NCBI RefSeq assembly: GCF_963675165.1
Contig: NC_087377.1
Span: forward strand, 15,930,198-15,994,197
Direction of reading: 5' to 3'
DNA from: Halichondria panicea
Lineage: Eukaryota > Porifera > Demospongiae > Suberitida > Halichondriidae
Length of the DNA stretch: 64,000 nt
In this document: positions 1-11,312 of the stretch, piece by piece
How positions within the stretch are numbered: position 1 is the stretch's first letter
Layout: every line of letters starts with the position of its first letter
The notes under the pieces: generated by a model
What the model saw: the letters and a program-made list of their open reading frames with translations, nothing else
What the model was told of the DNA's origin: nothing
Database searches by the model: none
Translations under genes and position numbers: made by a program

Positions 1-2429
1 GCATGCAATGGGTCGACCTATAGCACCCAAGATGAGCGGGATATCAACTATGGATTATCACACGGCCGACCCCATCGTTCAAATGCAGTTGTGAGTACAC
101 AGTTCATGTGATTGCCTACCTCTGCATAACATGTATGACAGTATGTTAGGAAAAGCATCATTCTTGCTACATACAGTATTACTAGAATATTTTGCTGGTG
201 AAAAACCTTTGCCAATCAGCAACAAAGTTGATCCTTTGCGATTGTGCTAACTATTGCGTTCTGGCAAGGATCGTGTGTATTTATAATCACTTTAGGTTTT
301 GCGATTTTATTGTTGCAAATTGATCAACCCTCGCAAAATTTGCATATGCTTGCAAAACATTCTAGTAATACGGTAACTGTGAGGAGTGTTGTTATTATGG
401 TGGTTGGTTTGCAGGTCTGGGGATATGGCTGCCAACAGGGAAGCTCAGAGGAAGGCTACACTCAATGAAGGTGATGCAAATTCAATACTGAAAGTTAGAG
501 TGTACAACAGATGTACATGTACTTACGTGGTCATAATCAAATAGAAGCATTTCCCACAAAGTACAGTTACGAAGCTTTAACATCAAATCTGCCACTTCTA
601 AAACTAGTGTTCAAGCTGGCGCTGTGCTAATGCCTCTCGCCATGTTTTTGCTTTCGCTCAAAAGTATTAGAGTGTTATCTATAATGAATTTTATATTAAA
701 GTTAGCTTATCTATATAAAGTCACTGAGAAGAAAAGACTTATTTACATGCATCTATTGTTATTATTTATTGTATTATGTGGCTTACCAGGACCTCAAGAA
801 AGAAGAAAATTGATTCTTCCAGGATCTGTAGTTCAGTGTATATAATATCTAAGAAGAAAAGACCTGTGTACATGCATATTGTTATCTATATAGTTATATG
901 GTAGTGTTTTGTGGCTAATACCAGGCCCTCAAGACAAAGATGATTCTGCCAGGAGGATCTGGATCTTGGATATCACACATGGGGAATGAGCGCGCATGCG
1001 CATTACATCCACAGGAATAATTAAAGGGTGTGTCCAAAGAGATAAATGGCTGCTGCTAGCTAGCTGTTTTAACAGATATTTTCTGAGTATTGTAGCTAAC
1101 AAAAAGCTAGCGCTTTAGTGCAAGGCTAACTCATATATTGAATAGAAAGTTTGTGAGGACAGATGATGCTATGAAAGATTCTGAAGAGACTGCAACAGCC
1201 TTCAATGTGAGTCAAACTAGCCATAACTGGAGAAAGAAGCTTTAGTTTGCTAATCCAAGATCATAATCCAAGAGAACGTGGCTAGAAGCCTATAGAAGCT
1301 GTTAGTTTTCGTCGCATTGCAACCGTTGAGCAGTTATAGCTGGAATACACAGACAGACAGACAGACAGACACACACACAGTCAGCTTTACCGTATCTCTC
1401 GTGCGGCTACGCCTCGAGGCATAACTAATAACTTGTTTTGTAGAGGCTATCTAATGCTGTAAACGCATTCTTAATTATTAATTATGCCTTGGTTTTTATA
1501 CTGTACAGTGGTGTACGTGTGTGTGTGTGAGGTCAAGGTTCATTCATTTTGCCAATTGGCTCAGCTTCATTGTACATGCCCTAAACACGATAATTACCAG
1601 TTGTTGTTGTTCTTCCCACGCCCAGTTGAGCGTTGTTGGCGTCGGGACAGGATCAACGAGCTCATCAAGATACTGGCTCAGATAGTGCCTGCTTGTCAGA
1701 AGAAAGACGCAACTATACTGGTTCCATTGTCGGGGTGAGTGTGTGTGTCTGTTCATGTGTATACTAAAGTACTATTGAAAGCCATCGAAATAACTACTAA
1801 CTTGGTTTTTTTTAAGCCTAAATTTCTTAATAATATTGCTAAGCTTTTTTAAGCATGCATTAGTGTAGAGCCCAGTGTTACGTTAGTTACTAGTAGCATA
1901 GAATCCAGCAGAGTTCATCGTATATAACACATGTAGTTAGTTGTACATAAAATATAATTGCTATTTTTTAACAGCAATTAAGCATGTTTTTTTGTTATCT
2001 CCACGTACATGTCTCACCCTCACGTCATGTTTCCCTGACTGCAGTATGTGTTCAGCAAGGGAACGATACTGGACAAGACAGTGGACTACTTGAAAAAGCT
2101 CGTATTTCAATCCTCTCAACAATAGTGTATAGTATATTATAATATAATAATAATAGTATATCCTCCATTGCGAGCACGACCACTTCTCCGTCCACTCCTG
2201 TACCGAAATCCTCCATGCTGTCACAAGCCAACAACAATGGTGATGGTGGTGGTGGTGGTGGTCTCTCTGCCGCGGCTGCTGCTAGTCTGCTCAACACTCT
2301 GATTCTGGCTCAGAATGTGCTCACAAGCAACTCAAGTGCTGGTAGCCCCGGGCAAGATTCAATGTCTATGGAAACGGTGGACCAATCCTCTCAACAGTAT
2401 TATAATTGTGGACTGTTTATACTGTTCTA
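1..2429 (+). pseudogene. U1: USF-like bHLH-zipper factor copy, 5' end outside window, rearranged 3' end
   Basis: Probable exons are 1-90 (...MGRPIAPKMSGISTMDYH...), 414-470 (SGDMAANREAQRKATLNE), 1626-about 1738 (VERCWRRDRINELIKIL..., basic region and helix 1) and 2043-2127 (YVFSKGTILDKTVDYLKKL, helix 2). The order HNE-VER-RRD-IN, helix, loop, SKG-LDK-DYL is that of USF-type E-box-binding nuclear transcription factors. Two things suggest decay. The DNA-contacting histidine of the basic region is leucine here (ATLNE; THNE in U3 and U5). The zipper stops after LVFQ by fusion to a fragment of the last exon (SSQQ stop), followed by a partial C-terminal exon at about 2161-2429 with a glycine run and a poly-alanine tract. 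A (GACA)n/(CA)n tract lies at about 1350-1378. Family assignment is fairly sure; function of this copy is doubtful. Confidence 0.6.
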
Positions 2430-2689
2430 GTTTTAACGTGTGTTTTTTAGTAATCTCTCCTTCACTTACTATAGCTACATTGTCAGTATTATTATGTATA
2501 CATAGTTTTTATACATGATATTTGTGTGGAGCTCTTTGAGAAAAATATTGTAGCCAAGCCCATTTATATGTAACCACGCCCATTATAATTATGTGCAGCC
2601 TAGCCTCCATCTCAAGCGGCACTTCCTAGAAAGTTGGCCTGGTAATCGACTGCTTGTGCATGAGCTAACCATTAGCTGGCATTGAGAAG

Positions 2690-3621
2690 AACCTTCATCA
2701 AGAACAAGGTACGTGTGTATAATGTGTAGTTATGCAGTGCAATGAGTTGACTGTGTACTATTGAATGTACAGTACAAAGAATGGGAACCTAGCATGCTTA
2801 CTAGTCTGTATGCACTTGTATACAAGGTATGCTTCAATGTATGCAGTTTAGGTGTGTACAGGGAAACGTGTGTCAATTGAGAACACTAGCTCACAATATT
2901 TGTACATGACATTGTACAGTACGTGTACCAGACCCTTCATCACACTACCAGTTTGAATGTGTCCATGTGTTGTTTATCCTGGCTACAGGACACTGCCGAG
3001 GGTAGCACTTCAGTGCTCTAGTTCTAATTGTAGATTGACTGATCAATTTGTCTTCTGTACTATTGTTTGATTTTTCCGCCCCTCATCTTTTCCGGCCCCC
3101 AGTTATGCGGCCATTTTTCAGCCCGACCAAGTGTTGAGGAGACAAGAAGAGGCACTGAGAATGGAGGTAGAGGTACAGAGTACATTAGCTGGAAAATGCA
3201 TTTGTGTCATACTTTGTAGAGTCCCTTAAAGTCATTCAAGGTCAGCTATAGTGTGTCCTATTTGAGGTGTGCAATGTACGACCCCCCCCCCCACACACAC
3301 ACACACACACCTTTAGGCGTACTATGCTGCTAAGAAGGCCACTCAGTGTGACTATGACCGTGTGACTCTTTAACCCCTCAGTTCCATTAGGATAACTGGG
3401 GGCCGGAAAAGATAAGCCTACTATGCTGCTAAGAAAGAGAGGGGCCTCACGTAAACTGGCCACTCAGTGTGACTATGATCATGTGACTCTTTAACCCCTC
3501 AGTTCCCGAGCCCCACCCCTCACTGTCTGACTCGGAAGAGGAGATAGACTTTGTATTCTGGGAGAAGGCGTCCACCCTACCCTCGGACAAGACCCCAACC
3601 AAGGACCTGAACTTGTTATGA
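2690..3621 (+). CDS. X1: 3' portion of an unrecognised acidic-tail gene
   Basis: Not recognised. Visible pieces are a likely first-exon end at about 2690-2709 (CTTCATCAAGAACAAG then GT), an exon at 3103-3172 (YAAIFQPDQVLRRQEEALRMEVE then donor GTACAG), one or two copies of an exon with YYAAKK near 3318 and 3419, and a last exon at about 3505-3621 containing LSDSEEEIDFVFWEKAS and ending DLNLL stop. The same pieces recur next to almost every Kelch gene in the window, always tail-to-tail with it. The middle exon is duplicated here, in U2-X and in U4-X. Exon phases in the middle could not be fixed, so the coding claim is tentative. Confidence 0.4.
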
Positions 3622-3825
3622 GACTGTTAAATATTATTTTGTCTGTTTCTGTACTATTTTCTGGCAATGTAATTATGTATGTACCACTTCATGTCATCAT
3701 AATAACTATAATTATAATTATGCGATAAAATTCTGTTGCAACTTAATATTCTCAACATGATAAAAAGAACATCAATATCGTTATAAACTCATCGCACAAT
3801 TAAAGAGAAGCAATTAACAAAATAA

Positions 3826-6800
3826 CTAATTAGTGCTTATAGAGAAGAAATGAACAGTTTGAATATAAAGAAATGAATCTGTCTGTCCTCCGGCTACAAT
3901 GACCTCTCCACTAGGAAGTACTGAGCATGTGCAGAAGTATCGTGCAGTAGGCAGGTCTCCCACTTTCACCCACCTCCTGGTGTCAGGCTGGTAGAGGTGG
4001 ATCGATGAACTTGAGTTGCGTCTGTCGTCCGCTCCACCAACGGCTAATAGTGACCTCCCAATACTGAGAGGAGCTGAGAACACGAGTGGTGCTTCCTGTA
4101 AGGTCTGCCAGAGAGTGGGTGTGTCCAGGTTGGAAAGGGCCTTTGCAATGAGTTCATTGAGGTCGACGTGGTGCACTGTCTTGATTGCCCTATTGTGATT
4201 GTACCCTCCCATTAAGTAGAGGGTGTTTCCTATGAGAGTCGATTTCAGTACTGATCGTGGGTTAGGTAGTGACTGAGCAATGTACCATCTTCTTGATGCC
4301 ACGTCCAACACCTCCACAATGGAGGTAGGTCCTTTATCATCCTCCCCACCAGCTACAATGATGTGGTTGTTGAAGGAGACAGCTGTTGAGCAATCACGAG
4401 CAATGTTCATTGGTGGGTACGGGTGAGTCCATTTCCCTGATTCAAACACTGCAAGCTGATTGGTGCGTTTGTTGTTTCTTGGATCAATTCCTCCCACCAG
4501 CACTAGTCGATTAGCGAGTGATGTCATAGCGAAGTACTGGGCAGTGTACTCTGGTAGTTTGGTCCATTGATCTTGCTCGAGCTTCATCACTGTACAGCTG
4601 TCATGATAATTGTCTGCATCACCTCCACCAACATACACCGTGTCACCGATAACAACACTCTGTACCGAGTAGCCCATCTTGATTAGCATGTCTTTTCCTC
4701 TTCTCCATTTCAGAGTGAGTGGAGGTCTCAACTCTCTGGGAGGGGGACCCTGAATAATGAATGAGTGTAATTAGGATAGTGTCTACTAACAAGCGAGTGT
4801 TACTTGTAGCAATAATTGCATGCACACTAAATCACTTTCTCTAATTAGCTTAAGAGGCCACGCCCACCAGTCTAATAGAATGTACAGTACGATTATAAGA
4901 GATCAAAGCTTCTACTATAGCTCTGCAATAATATAATGGTGCATTTTGTCTCACCAGTCTCTGCTGTTGAATGATGGCGTCTCTCCTGACCAGCTCAGCA
5001 TCTTTGTGCCCAATTTGTTCCCTGTGTGCCTGTACAGGGGAACGTTGGTGGAAATCAAACACAGACATGAATAACATTAGAGAAAATTCTACAACAGAAC
5101 GAGAACAAACAACAATTTCCGCTAAAGGAAGTACATAATTATAGGCACACTCAAACGGATGTGTATTTAGCAGCTTAACATGATTTATACAATAGCATCA
5201 ATTGTTGAGGTATACTACTATTGTTGGAATCTCATCGACACACTTAGCTACATGTACGCAAACAAATATCATTATTGTAGTATAATACTAGCGTATAAGA
5301 GTGTGTGCATTTGGTGACTACTATAATACCTGTAAGAGAGCGGCCCTCTCAACTAGAGCAGCCTCTCTCTGGGAAATGAGATCAGTGATCGTTGACTCTT
5401 GTTCACTGAGTTGTCTGTCCTTGTCAGCAATCACACCATCTTTGGTGGCAGCATTAGCACGGACACTATTCAATATCTGTATAAAGTGAAAAAAGGTTAT
5501 CAACAAGCTAGCTTGTTGACTTATAATGAACAAGTAAAGTGGTTCTGCTGACCTGTTGCTGTCTAACCAGCTGAGTATCTTTGTCTGCTACTTGCTCATC
5601 TTTTTGTACCAGAAGTGCAGCGTTCTGTTCCAACTGGTATCCTTGCTGTTCAAGTTGATTGTCTTTTTGCACTAGAAGTGCATCTTTCTCAGTAAGTTGC
5701 TCATCTTTCTGTACTATTTGCTCATCTTTCCTCTCCAGTATCCTGTCTTTCTGGACCACCTCTCTCTGAGAACAGAGTACAGCATGCAGTGTCAGACCCT
5801 TGCACCCACTAGCTCACTGGACTGGACTCACCTGTAGAGCCTCTATCCTCTTCTCCTTTGCCCTGAGGGTCCTGGCAGTCTTCACTCGTGCAATGTCCAG
5901 CTGAAGCAGTCCTCCGTCCATCTCCCTCCCCACCTCCTCCAGAGACGAGAGGAGCTCAGCGGTGGTCGGTCTTCTCTCTGGGGTGTTGGCCAGACACTCC
6001 CTCACCAGACCAAACAAAGGGTGCTCACGTCCACCCGCCAGACTCCTCTCAAGGAGAGCCGTGTAGGGACCTCGACGCTCAAACTCTGAGCGAGCCAGGA
6101 GGTGGTCTGGGTTGTTGGGGTCGCTGTACGTGGGGGCAAGGAGATCTCCTGGAAACACCTAGTCCAATGACACAAGTGGAGGAACATGTTAATACTGACT
6201 GTCATGATTGTTTTTATGTATGTCTGTATGTATGGAGAAAATGAGTGCACGTATATTCACAATCATACATACAAAATGCATTTGCTGAAGGTCAACAATA
6301 TTAAAGGGGGATCTCCCCAACACATACAACCACAATACTAATAAGGTAATTCACTGCATGAAAGGTCACCAGGAATCTAACCTATGAATATCATTAACTA
6401 CACACGTACTTGTGTGAGTGCAAACAACTGCAGCACTCCGAAAGAGAAGACGTCTAGACTGGGTCCGTACACACTGTGACCTCTGTCAGAGAGGGCCTCG
6501 GGCGGCATGTACACCAGTGTCCCAGGAAACCTCGTCAGAGTCCTGGCCAGTCGACCAGGCTCCAGATTAACGATACGAGAGTTACCAAAGTCTGTGATCT
6601 TGGCTCTCAGAGATGCCGTCAGCAGGACGTTCCTGGCAGTGAGGTCACGATGGACCACGGACTCACGATGCAGGTGGAGCAGCCCTCGAGCCACACAGAC
6701 CAGAATGTACTGGGTGACAGAGAGGGGGATGTTGGGGGTGGACTCCAGGAGATCGTCCAGACTTGAGTCCAGCCTCTCCATGACCAGGAGGGGCAGTCGA

Positions 6801-7172
6801 GTGCCAGTCACGAAACATAGCCCAATGAACTGGGTGATGTTGGGGTGACGGATGCGAGCCATGAGTCGACACTCTCGGCGGTAGTTCCCAGCTAGGTTGG
6901 CCACTCCACCACGCTCGTCTGTCTCCAGGAGAACCTCGTGGATCTTCTTGGCTGCATACACCTCACCATTGATCATCACCTGTGCATGGAGGCAGTCACA
7001 CTTGAATAGCTAGCAGATACACTAGAGACAGTGCACAGAAACAGAGCATGCAGTGACTGACCTCTTGAACAGAGCCATAGGAGCCAGTTCCTAGAACTCT
7101 CTCCTCTCCAAAGTGCTCCACATTCTCCAGCACAAACTCCCTCAAGTCAGCATCATCTCGCAAAGAAAACAT
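3826..7172 (-). CDS. K1: type I kinase - coiled coil - six-bladed Kelch protein
   Basis: Seven exons on the minus strand: 7172-7062, 6979-6410, 6158-5832, 5765-5553, 5476-5330, 5029-4955 and 4749-3826 (stop). All junctions have GT/AG ends and phase 0, giving 788 aa. Residues 1-336 are a protein kinase: glycine loop GTGSYGSV, ATP lysine in VYAAKKI, catalytic VHRDLTARN, metal-binding ITDFG, and MPPEAL in place of APE. All key residues are present, and the HRDLTARN loop resembles tyrosine-kinase or TKL kinases. Residues about 337-481 are coiled coil made largely of KDEQL-type heptads. Residues 482-788 hold six Kelch repeats, each ending in a GG pair after a beta strand; the N-terminal LTLKW probably closes the last blade. 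No signal peptide or membrane segment, so probably cytoplasmic. Its 5' end faces B1 across an E-box; its 3' end meets X1. Confidence 0.85.
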
Positions 7173-7396
7173 TGCTAGTATTAAAAGTTAATTAAGTTGC
7201 CCAGCTAGCTAGCTTGACAGCTACACAAGATACGCCCCTTTTCTTATTCAATCACATGCAAATATCTGCTGAATCAGCAAACCACGTGGTCATTTTGAAG
7301 CGCGGAGCAAATGGCTACTAGATCTATTGTCTCAGTGTTAGGTGGAGGCGTTGTCCAGTCCTATAATTTGTAGACCACAGTGACATAGCCAGGACC
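7173..7396. promoter_or_regulatory. Divergent K1/B1 promoter with E-box
   Basis: Holds the palindrome CCACGTGG at 7282-7289 (core CACGTG) and a weaker CACATG about 30 bases to its left. The surrounding bases (GAATCAGCAAACCACGTGG) recur in the K2/B3 promoter, and a related arrangement occurs in all other promoters of the array. CACGTG is the known target of USF/MYC/MAX-class bHLH-zipper proteins. Binding is inferred. Confidence 0.5.
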
Positions 7397-9289
7397 ATGG
7401 AGAGAGACCATTGCTGAGGAGGTGGGAAGGGCAAGTTCCTGGCCAATTAGATGATCCTACATGACGAAGTTGCTCGTAAAGATGCAAGTCTGATGACAAA
7501 CTCGGGATAATGAGTGAGTGATAGTGTTGTTATTTAATAGCCTGATAGGATATACCTACTGCCAACATTTTCATGTTCACTGTACCCAAGTATTGTATTT
7601 GGATGGTCCGGAAAAACTGTTGTAAACTAGTAAATAGTATGTAGAGGAGCCTACGCACGCGAGGGACTGGCAAACTGCCTATCAGTCACTCGTCTCAGCT
7701 GCAACGAGCATTGCAGCCTATCAGATTGCTCGTCATATTAGCCCTGTAATTGTAACCGCACTTACACTTCAGGGGATTCATTACATTCCAAAGTAGCTAA
7801 AGCAAAATTTAACCACATTATCTATAATGATATTCATGTTTGGTAGTGTCAAAATTATGATCCATATATTCCGCTGAGACGAGTGACTGATAAGCAGTTG
7901 GCCAGTCGCTCACGCTACGCGCCAGTCTACCTTTTTAATACCCTCGAAATATACCCGCTATATACGGTAGCTTCTTTATAGTGCATGGTGTGCTTAAATC
8001 AATACAAAATTCATGCCCAAATTGTGGAAAATAAGCGTGGACAATATTTAAATAACACGCATAGTTTAGTACATGCACGTGTACGTGTATTGAGTTTGCA
8101 ATTCCTCAGGGCCATGTTCAAGCTGAACCCCAATGCAAAGACATCAAGTTCAAGCTGAATGCCCAAGAGTTCAAACCTCCGAGAGCAAGCTTCTCTCCAG
8201 TGGTCACTGCCTCCTCCACACCTCTCCGGTAAATGCAATCATATTATAATTGTGAAATAGCTTTTCCCGAATTTTGAATGTCATACCCCCAGGCCATAAT
8301 AATCTGTCTTTGAGCTCGTGCATGCATGAACAATCTGCCATGATGATCTTAGTATTAGCATTGTACATGTACGGGATTGATCCCCATCCAGAACTACGAA
8401 ACTAGCTGGCAAAAAGGACATCTAATTATTATTGCATATTGAGAATGCATTTTCAGTTGGTTGTATAATTGTTGCTTAGCAGTGGACTTTATAAATGCTT
8501 TTGTACTTTAGGTAACTAGCTGTGAGCTGGCTAAGGCTATGGCTATATATAGTCACTTTCAATTTGTTTTATATTGTCAAAGCTTTTCCTCGCAATGAGC
8601 GATTCTTCAGGACAAAAAAACTCAGTACTTTAGGTAACTAGCTGTGAGCTGGCTAAGGCTATGGCTATATATAGTCACTTTCAATTTGTTTTATATTGTC
8701 AAAGCTTTTCCTCGCAATGAGCGATTCTTCAGGACAAAAAAACTCAGTACTTTAGGTAACTAGCTGTGAGCTGGCTAAGGCTATGGCTATATATAGTCAC
8801 TTTCAATTTGTTTTATATTGTCAAAGCTTTTCCTCGCAATGAGCGATTCTTCAGGACAAAAAAACTGTTGGAGGAGCATAAATCGAAAGGAACTGTCCCT
8901 AAGGATCTTTTGCTACCTAAGAAAAAAGCTCTGTTTGAAGATGGCCAAGGAACTTTGGACGCAATTTTTTTTTGTCCTGAAGAATCGCTCATTGCGAGGA
9001 AAAGCTTTGACAATATAAAACAAATTGAAAGTGACTATATATAGCCATAGCCTTAGCCAGCTCACAGCTAGTTACCTAAAGTACTGAGTTACCTAAAGTA
9101 AAATGTTGCACCTCACCTGCTACGGTACATGCTAACACTGTATATCACTATACAACCACTTTAAAGCATAATCACTCTCTTTATTGTCTCCCAAGAAGTT
9201 AAGTAGCTAACTGTTCTCTGTTGCACTGGATGAGTGCTGACTCGGCTCTGTTTAAGTCCAAGAGCAAGAAATCAAAGTGGCTCGACTAG
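7390..9289 (+). pseudogene. B1: PAM2-motif gene copy, frameshifted
   Basis: The 5' part starts near 7397 (ACCATGGAGAGAGACC); its frame is unclear. A PAM2-like exon at 8110-8228 matches that of B2 (FKLNPNAK..., LNAQEFKPP) but is one base short, which breaks the frame. The last exon (about 9229-9289, SADSALFKSKSKKSKWLD stop) has lost its acceptor: CACTG here, CACAG in B2 and B3. A foldback element sits between the two exons. PAM2 motifs bind the MLLE domain of poly(A)-binding protein in the cytoplasm (ataxin-2, PAIP, eRF3 and others). The parent gene beyond that motif is not recognised. Confidence 0.5.
8504..9100. repeat. Foldback element with three tandem left arms
   Basis: A roughly 122-base arm beginning TACTTTAGGTAACTAGCTG is present three times head-to-tail at 8504-8864. 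After a short unique spacer it appears once inverted (about 8966-9083), followed by an extra scrap of the arm end (9084-9100). The element replaces about 450 bases that are present at the same place in B2 (12224-12680) and B3. No transposase is visible; open frames across it are by-products of the palindrome. Confidence 0.85.
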
Positions 9290-9639
9290 TGAGTTGTGTC
9301 ACGTCAGTTAGTGTGTAGAGTTGTAGTGAAGCTTTTCTTATTCTAGTCACTCTATAGAGATTATTATAGAATACAGTCAGGTTAATTAATGGACTCCATA
9401 GCAGACCTATGCCACCTCTAGAGTACAGCTATACTGTTTCACTGTATATCTTGAAGTAAGATTATAATCTAGTGCAATAAGATACTATTAGTGTTATGAT
9501 TCTACTAAAACTCATTCTCAAAAGTTTCAGCCTATAGTCTAGTTTTATTTTATTGCTCCCGTTACTTGCTGCTTAGCCAGATCATATATACTATTGTATA
9601 ACACTCCTCTGGTTTCTATAGATCTTTATTATTTATGTC

Positions 9640-10427
9640 AACAGCCAAGGGTAGCACTTCAGTGCTCTAGTTCTAATTGTAGATTGACTGATCGATTGTC
9701 TTCTGTACTATTGTTTGATTTTTCCACCCCTCATCTTTTCTGGCCCCCAGTTATGCGGCCATTTTTCAGCCCGGCCAAGTGTTGAGGAGACAAGAAGAGG
9801 CACTGAGAATGGAGGTAGAGGTACAGAGTATAATAGCTGGAAAATGCATTTGTGTCATACTTTGTAGCGTCCCTTAAAGTCATTCAAGGTCAATTATAGC
9901 AGGAGCCCATAAATAAGAGAAGGAGCGGCTGACTACGGGGATCACGTTTCGTAAGTGGTTATGACCGCATTTCCTTATATGCAGAGTCACTTGTGGTTGA
10001 ATCCCTACACGTGTTATACAGGGCTGCGGTTTGCAAGCACTTAGTCGCTTCCAAACAAGGAAGTGCGGTTTCACTGGCAATTACGAGATGTGATCCCCGA
10101 GTATACGTTGAAGTTAGCCGCTCCTTCTCTTATTTATGGGTTCCTGGTTATAGTGTGTCCTATTTGAAGGTGTGCAATGTACAATCATGTACGACCCCCC
10201 CCCTACACACACACACCTTTAGACCTACTATGCTGCTAAGAAAGAGAGGGTCTCACGTAAACTGGCCACTCAGTGTGACTATGACCATGTGACTCTTTTA
10301 CCCCTCAGTTCCCGAGCCCCACCCCTCACTGTCTGACTCGGAAGAGGAGATAGACTTTGGATTCTGGGAGAAGGCGTCCACCCTACCCTCGGACAAGACC
10401 CCAACCAAGGACCTGAACTTGTTATGA
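9640..10427 (+). CDS. X copy beside B1, 3' part
   Basis: Unrecognised gene. It has the YAAIFQPGQ exon at about 9753-9821, a single YYAAKK exon near 10223 and the acidic last exon (SDSEEEIDFGFWEKAS...DLNLL stop) ending at 10427. This copy keeps an open last exon, unlike the copies next to B2 and B3. An inverted-repeat element (9900-10146) sits in the intron. No upstream exon could be proved, so it may be a remnant. Confidence 0.35.
9900..10146. mobile_element. MITE with about 30-bp terminal inverted repeats
   Basis: Left end CAGGAGCCCATAAATAAGAG and right end CTCTTATTTATGGGTTCCTG are inverted matches continuing inward through AGGAGCGGCT. It is flanked by TTATAG at 9894-9899 and 10148-10153, and the related X copies show an uninterrupted site (GTCAGCTATAGTGTGTCC). 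Non-coding; family unknown. Confidence 0.75.
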
Positions 10428-10758
10428 GACTGTTAAATATTATTTTGTCTGTTTTTGTACTATTTTCTGGCAATGTAATTATGTATGTACCACTTCATGT
10501 CATCATAATAACTATAATTATTTGCGATAAAATTCTGTTGCAACTTAATTTTCTCAACATGATAAAAAGAATATCAATATCGTTATAAACTCATCGCACA
10601 ATTAAAGAGAAACAATTAACAAAATAACTAATTAGCACTTATAGTGAAGAAATCAACAGTTTGAATAATATTATAAAAATAAACGAAATATGCAAACTTC
10701 ATTAGAAAACTTTTTTCAAAAAGATTGTTAACAATGCACAACATATTACAATAACTAA

Positions 10759-11305
10759 TTAATCGCTTATACAAAAGAAATCAACTGTTTGAACATAATT
10801 ACCACAAAATAGTTTTGTCTCTCCTCCGGCTACAATGACCTCTCCACTAGGAAGTACTGAGCATGTGCAGCGGTATCGTGCAGTAGGCAGGTCTCCTACT
10901 TTCACCCACCGCCTGGTGTCAGGCTGGTAGAGGTAGATCGATGAACTTGAGTTTTCTCCGTCCCGTCCACCAACGGCTAATAGTGACCTCCCAATACTGA
11001 GAGGAGCTGAGAACACGAGTGGTACTTCCTGTAAGGTCTGCCAGAGAGTGGGTGTGTCCAGGTTGGAAAGGGCCTTTGCGATGAGTTCATTGAGGTCGAC
11101 GTGATGCACTGTCTTGATTGCCCTAGTGTGATCAAACCCTCCCATTAGGTAGAGGGTGTTTCCTATGAGAGTCGATTTCAGTGATGATCGTGGGTAAGGT
11201 AGTGACTGAGCAATGTACCATCTTCTTGATGCCACGTCCAACACCTCCACAGAGGAGGTATATACTTTATCATCATTCCCACCAGCTACAATGATGTGGT
11301 TGTTG
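10759..11305 (-). pseudogene. K1b: truncated Kelch fragment
   Basis: Carries the last part of a Kelch exon, from FNNHIIVAGG of blade 3 to the VDFFCISD stop. At 11305 it breaks and joins, through a few filler bases (TATTGTA), sequence matching the middle of a B unit (compare 7590). One deletion would have removed the rest of the kinase gene, the shared promoter and the 5' part of the facing B gene. It keeps family variation (R before CTC, S before LKS), so it descends from a once distinct member. Confidence 0.8.
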
Positions 11306-11312
11306 TATTGTA

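Noticed and set aside
1350-1380. GACA/CA tract as a CRISPR-like or telomeric repeat
   Set aside because: Short simple-sequence tract without spacers.
6476-6848. Plus-strand open frames opposite kinase exons (also near 16454 and 24498)
   Set aside because: They mirror GC-rich kinase exons and have no start context or own domain.
8766-9044. 92-residue open frame over the foldback element
   Set aside because: It runs through both palindrome arms, and the opposite strand shows the same peptides. No family resemblance.
9950-10080. tRNA-like GGTTGAATCCC (possible T-arm or SINE B box)
   Set aside because: No acceptor stem, A box or anticodon arm can be folded around it, and it lies inside an inverted-repeat element.
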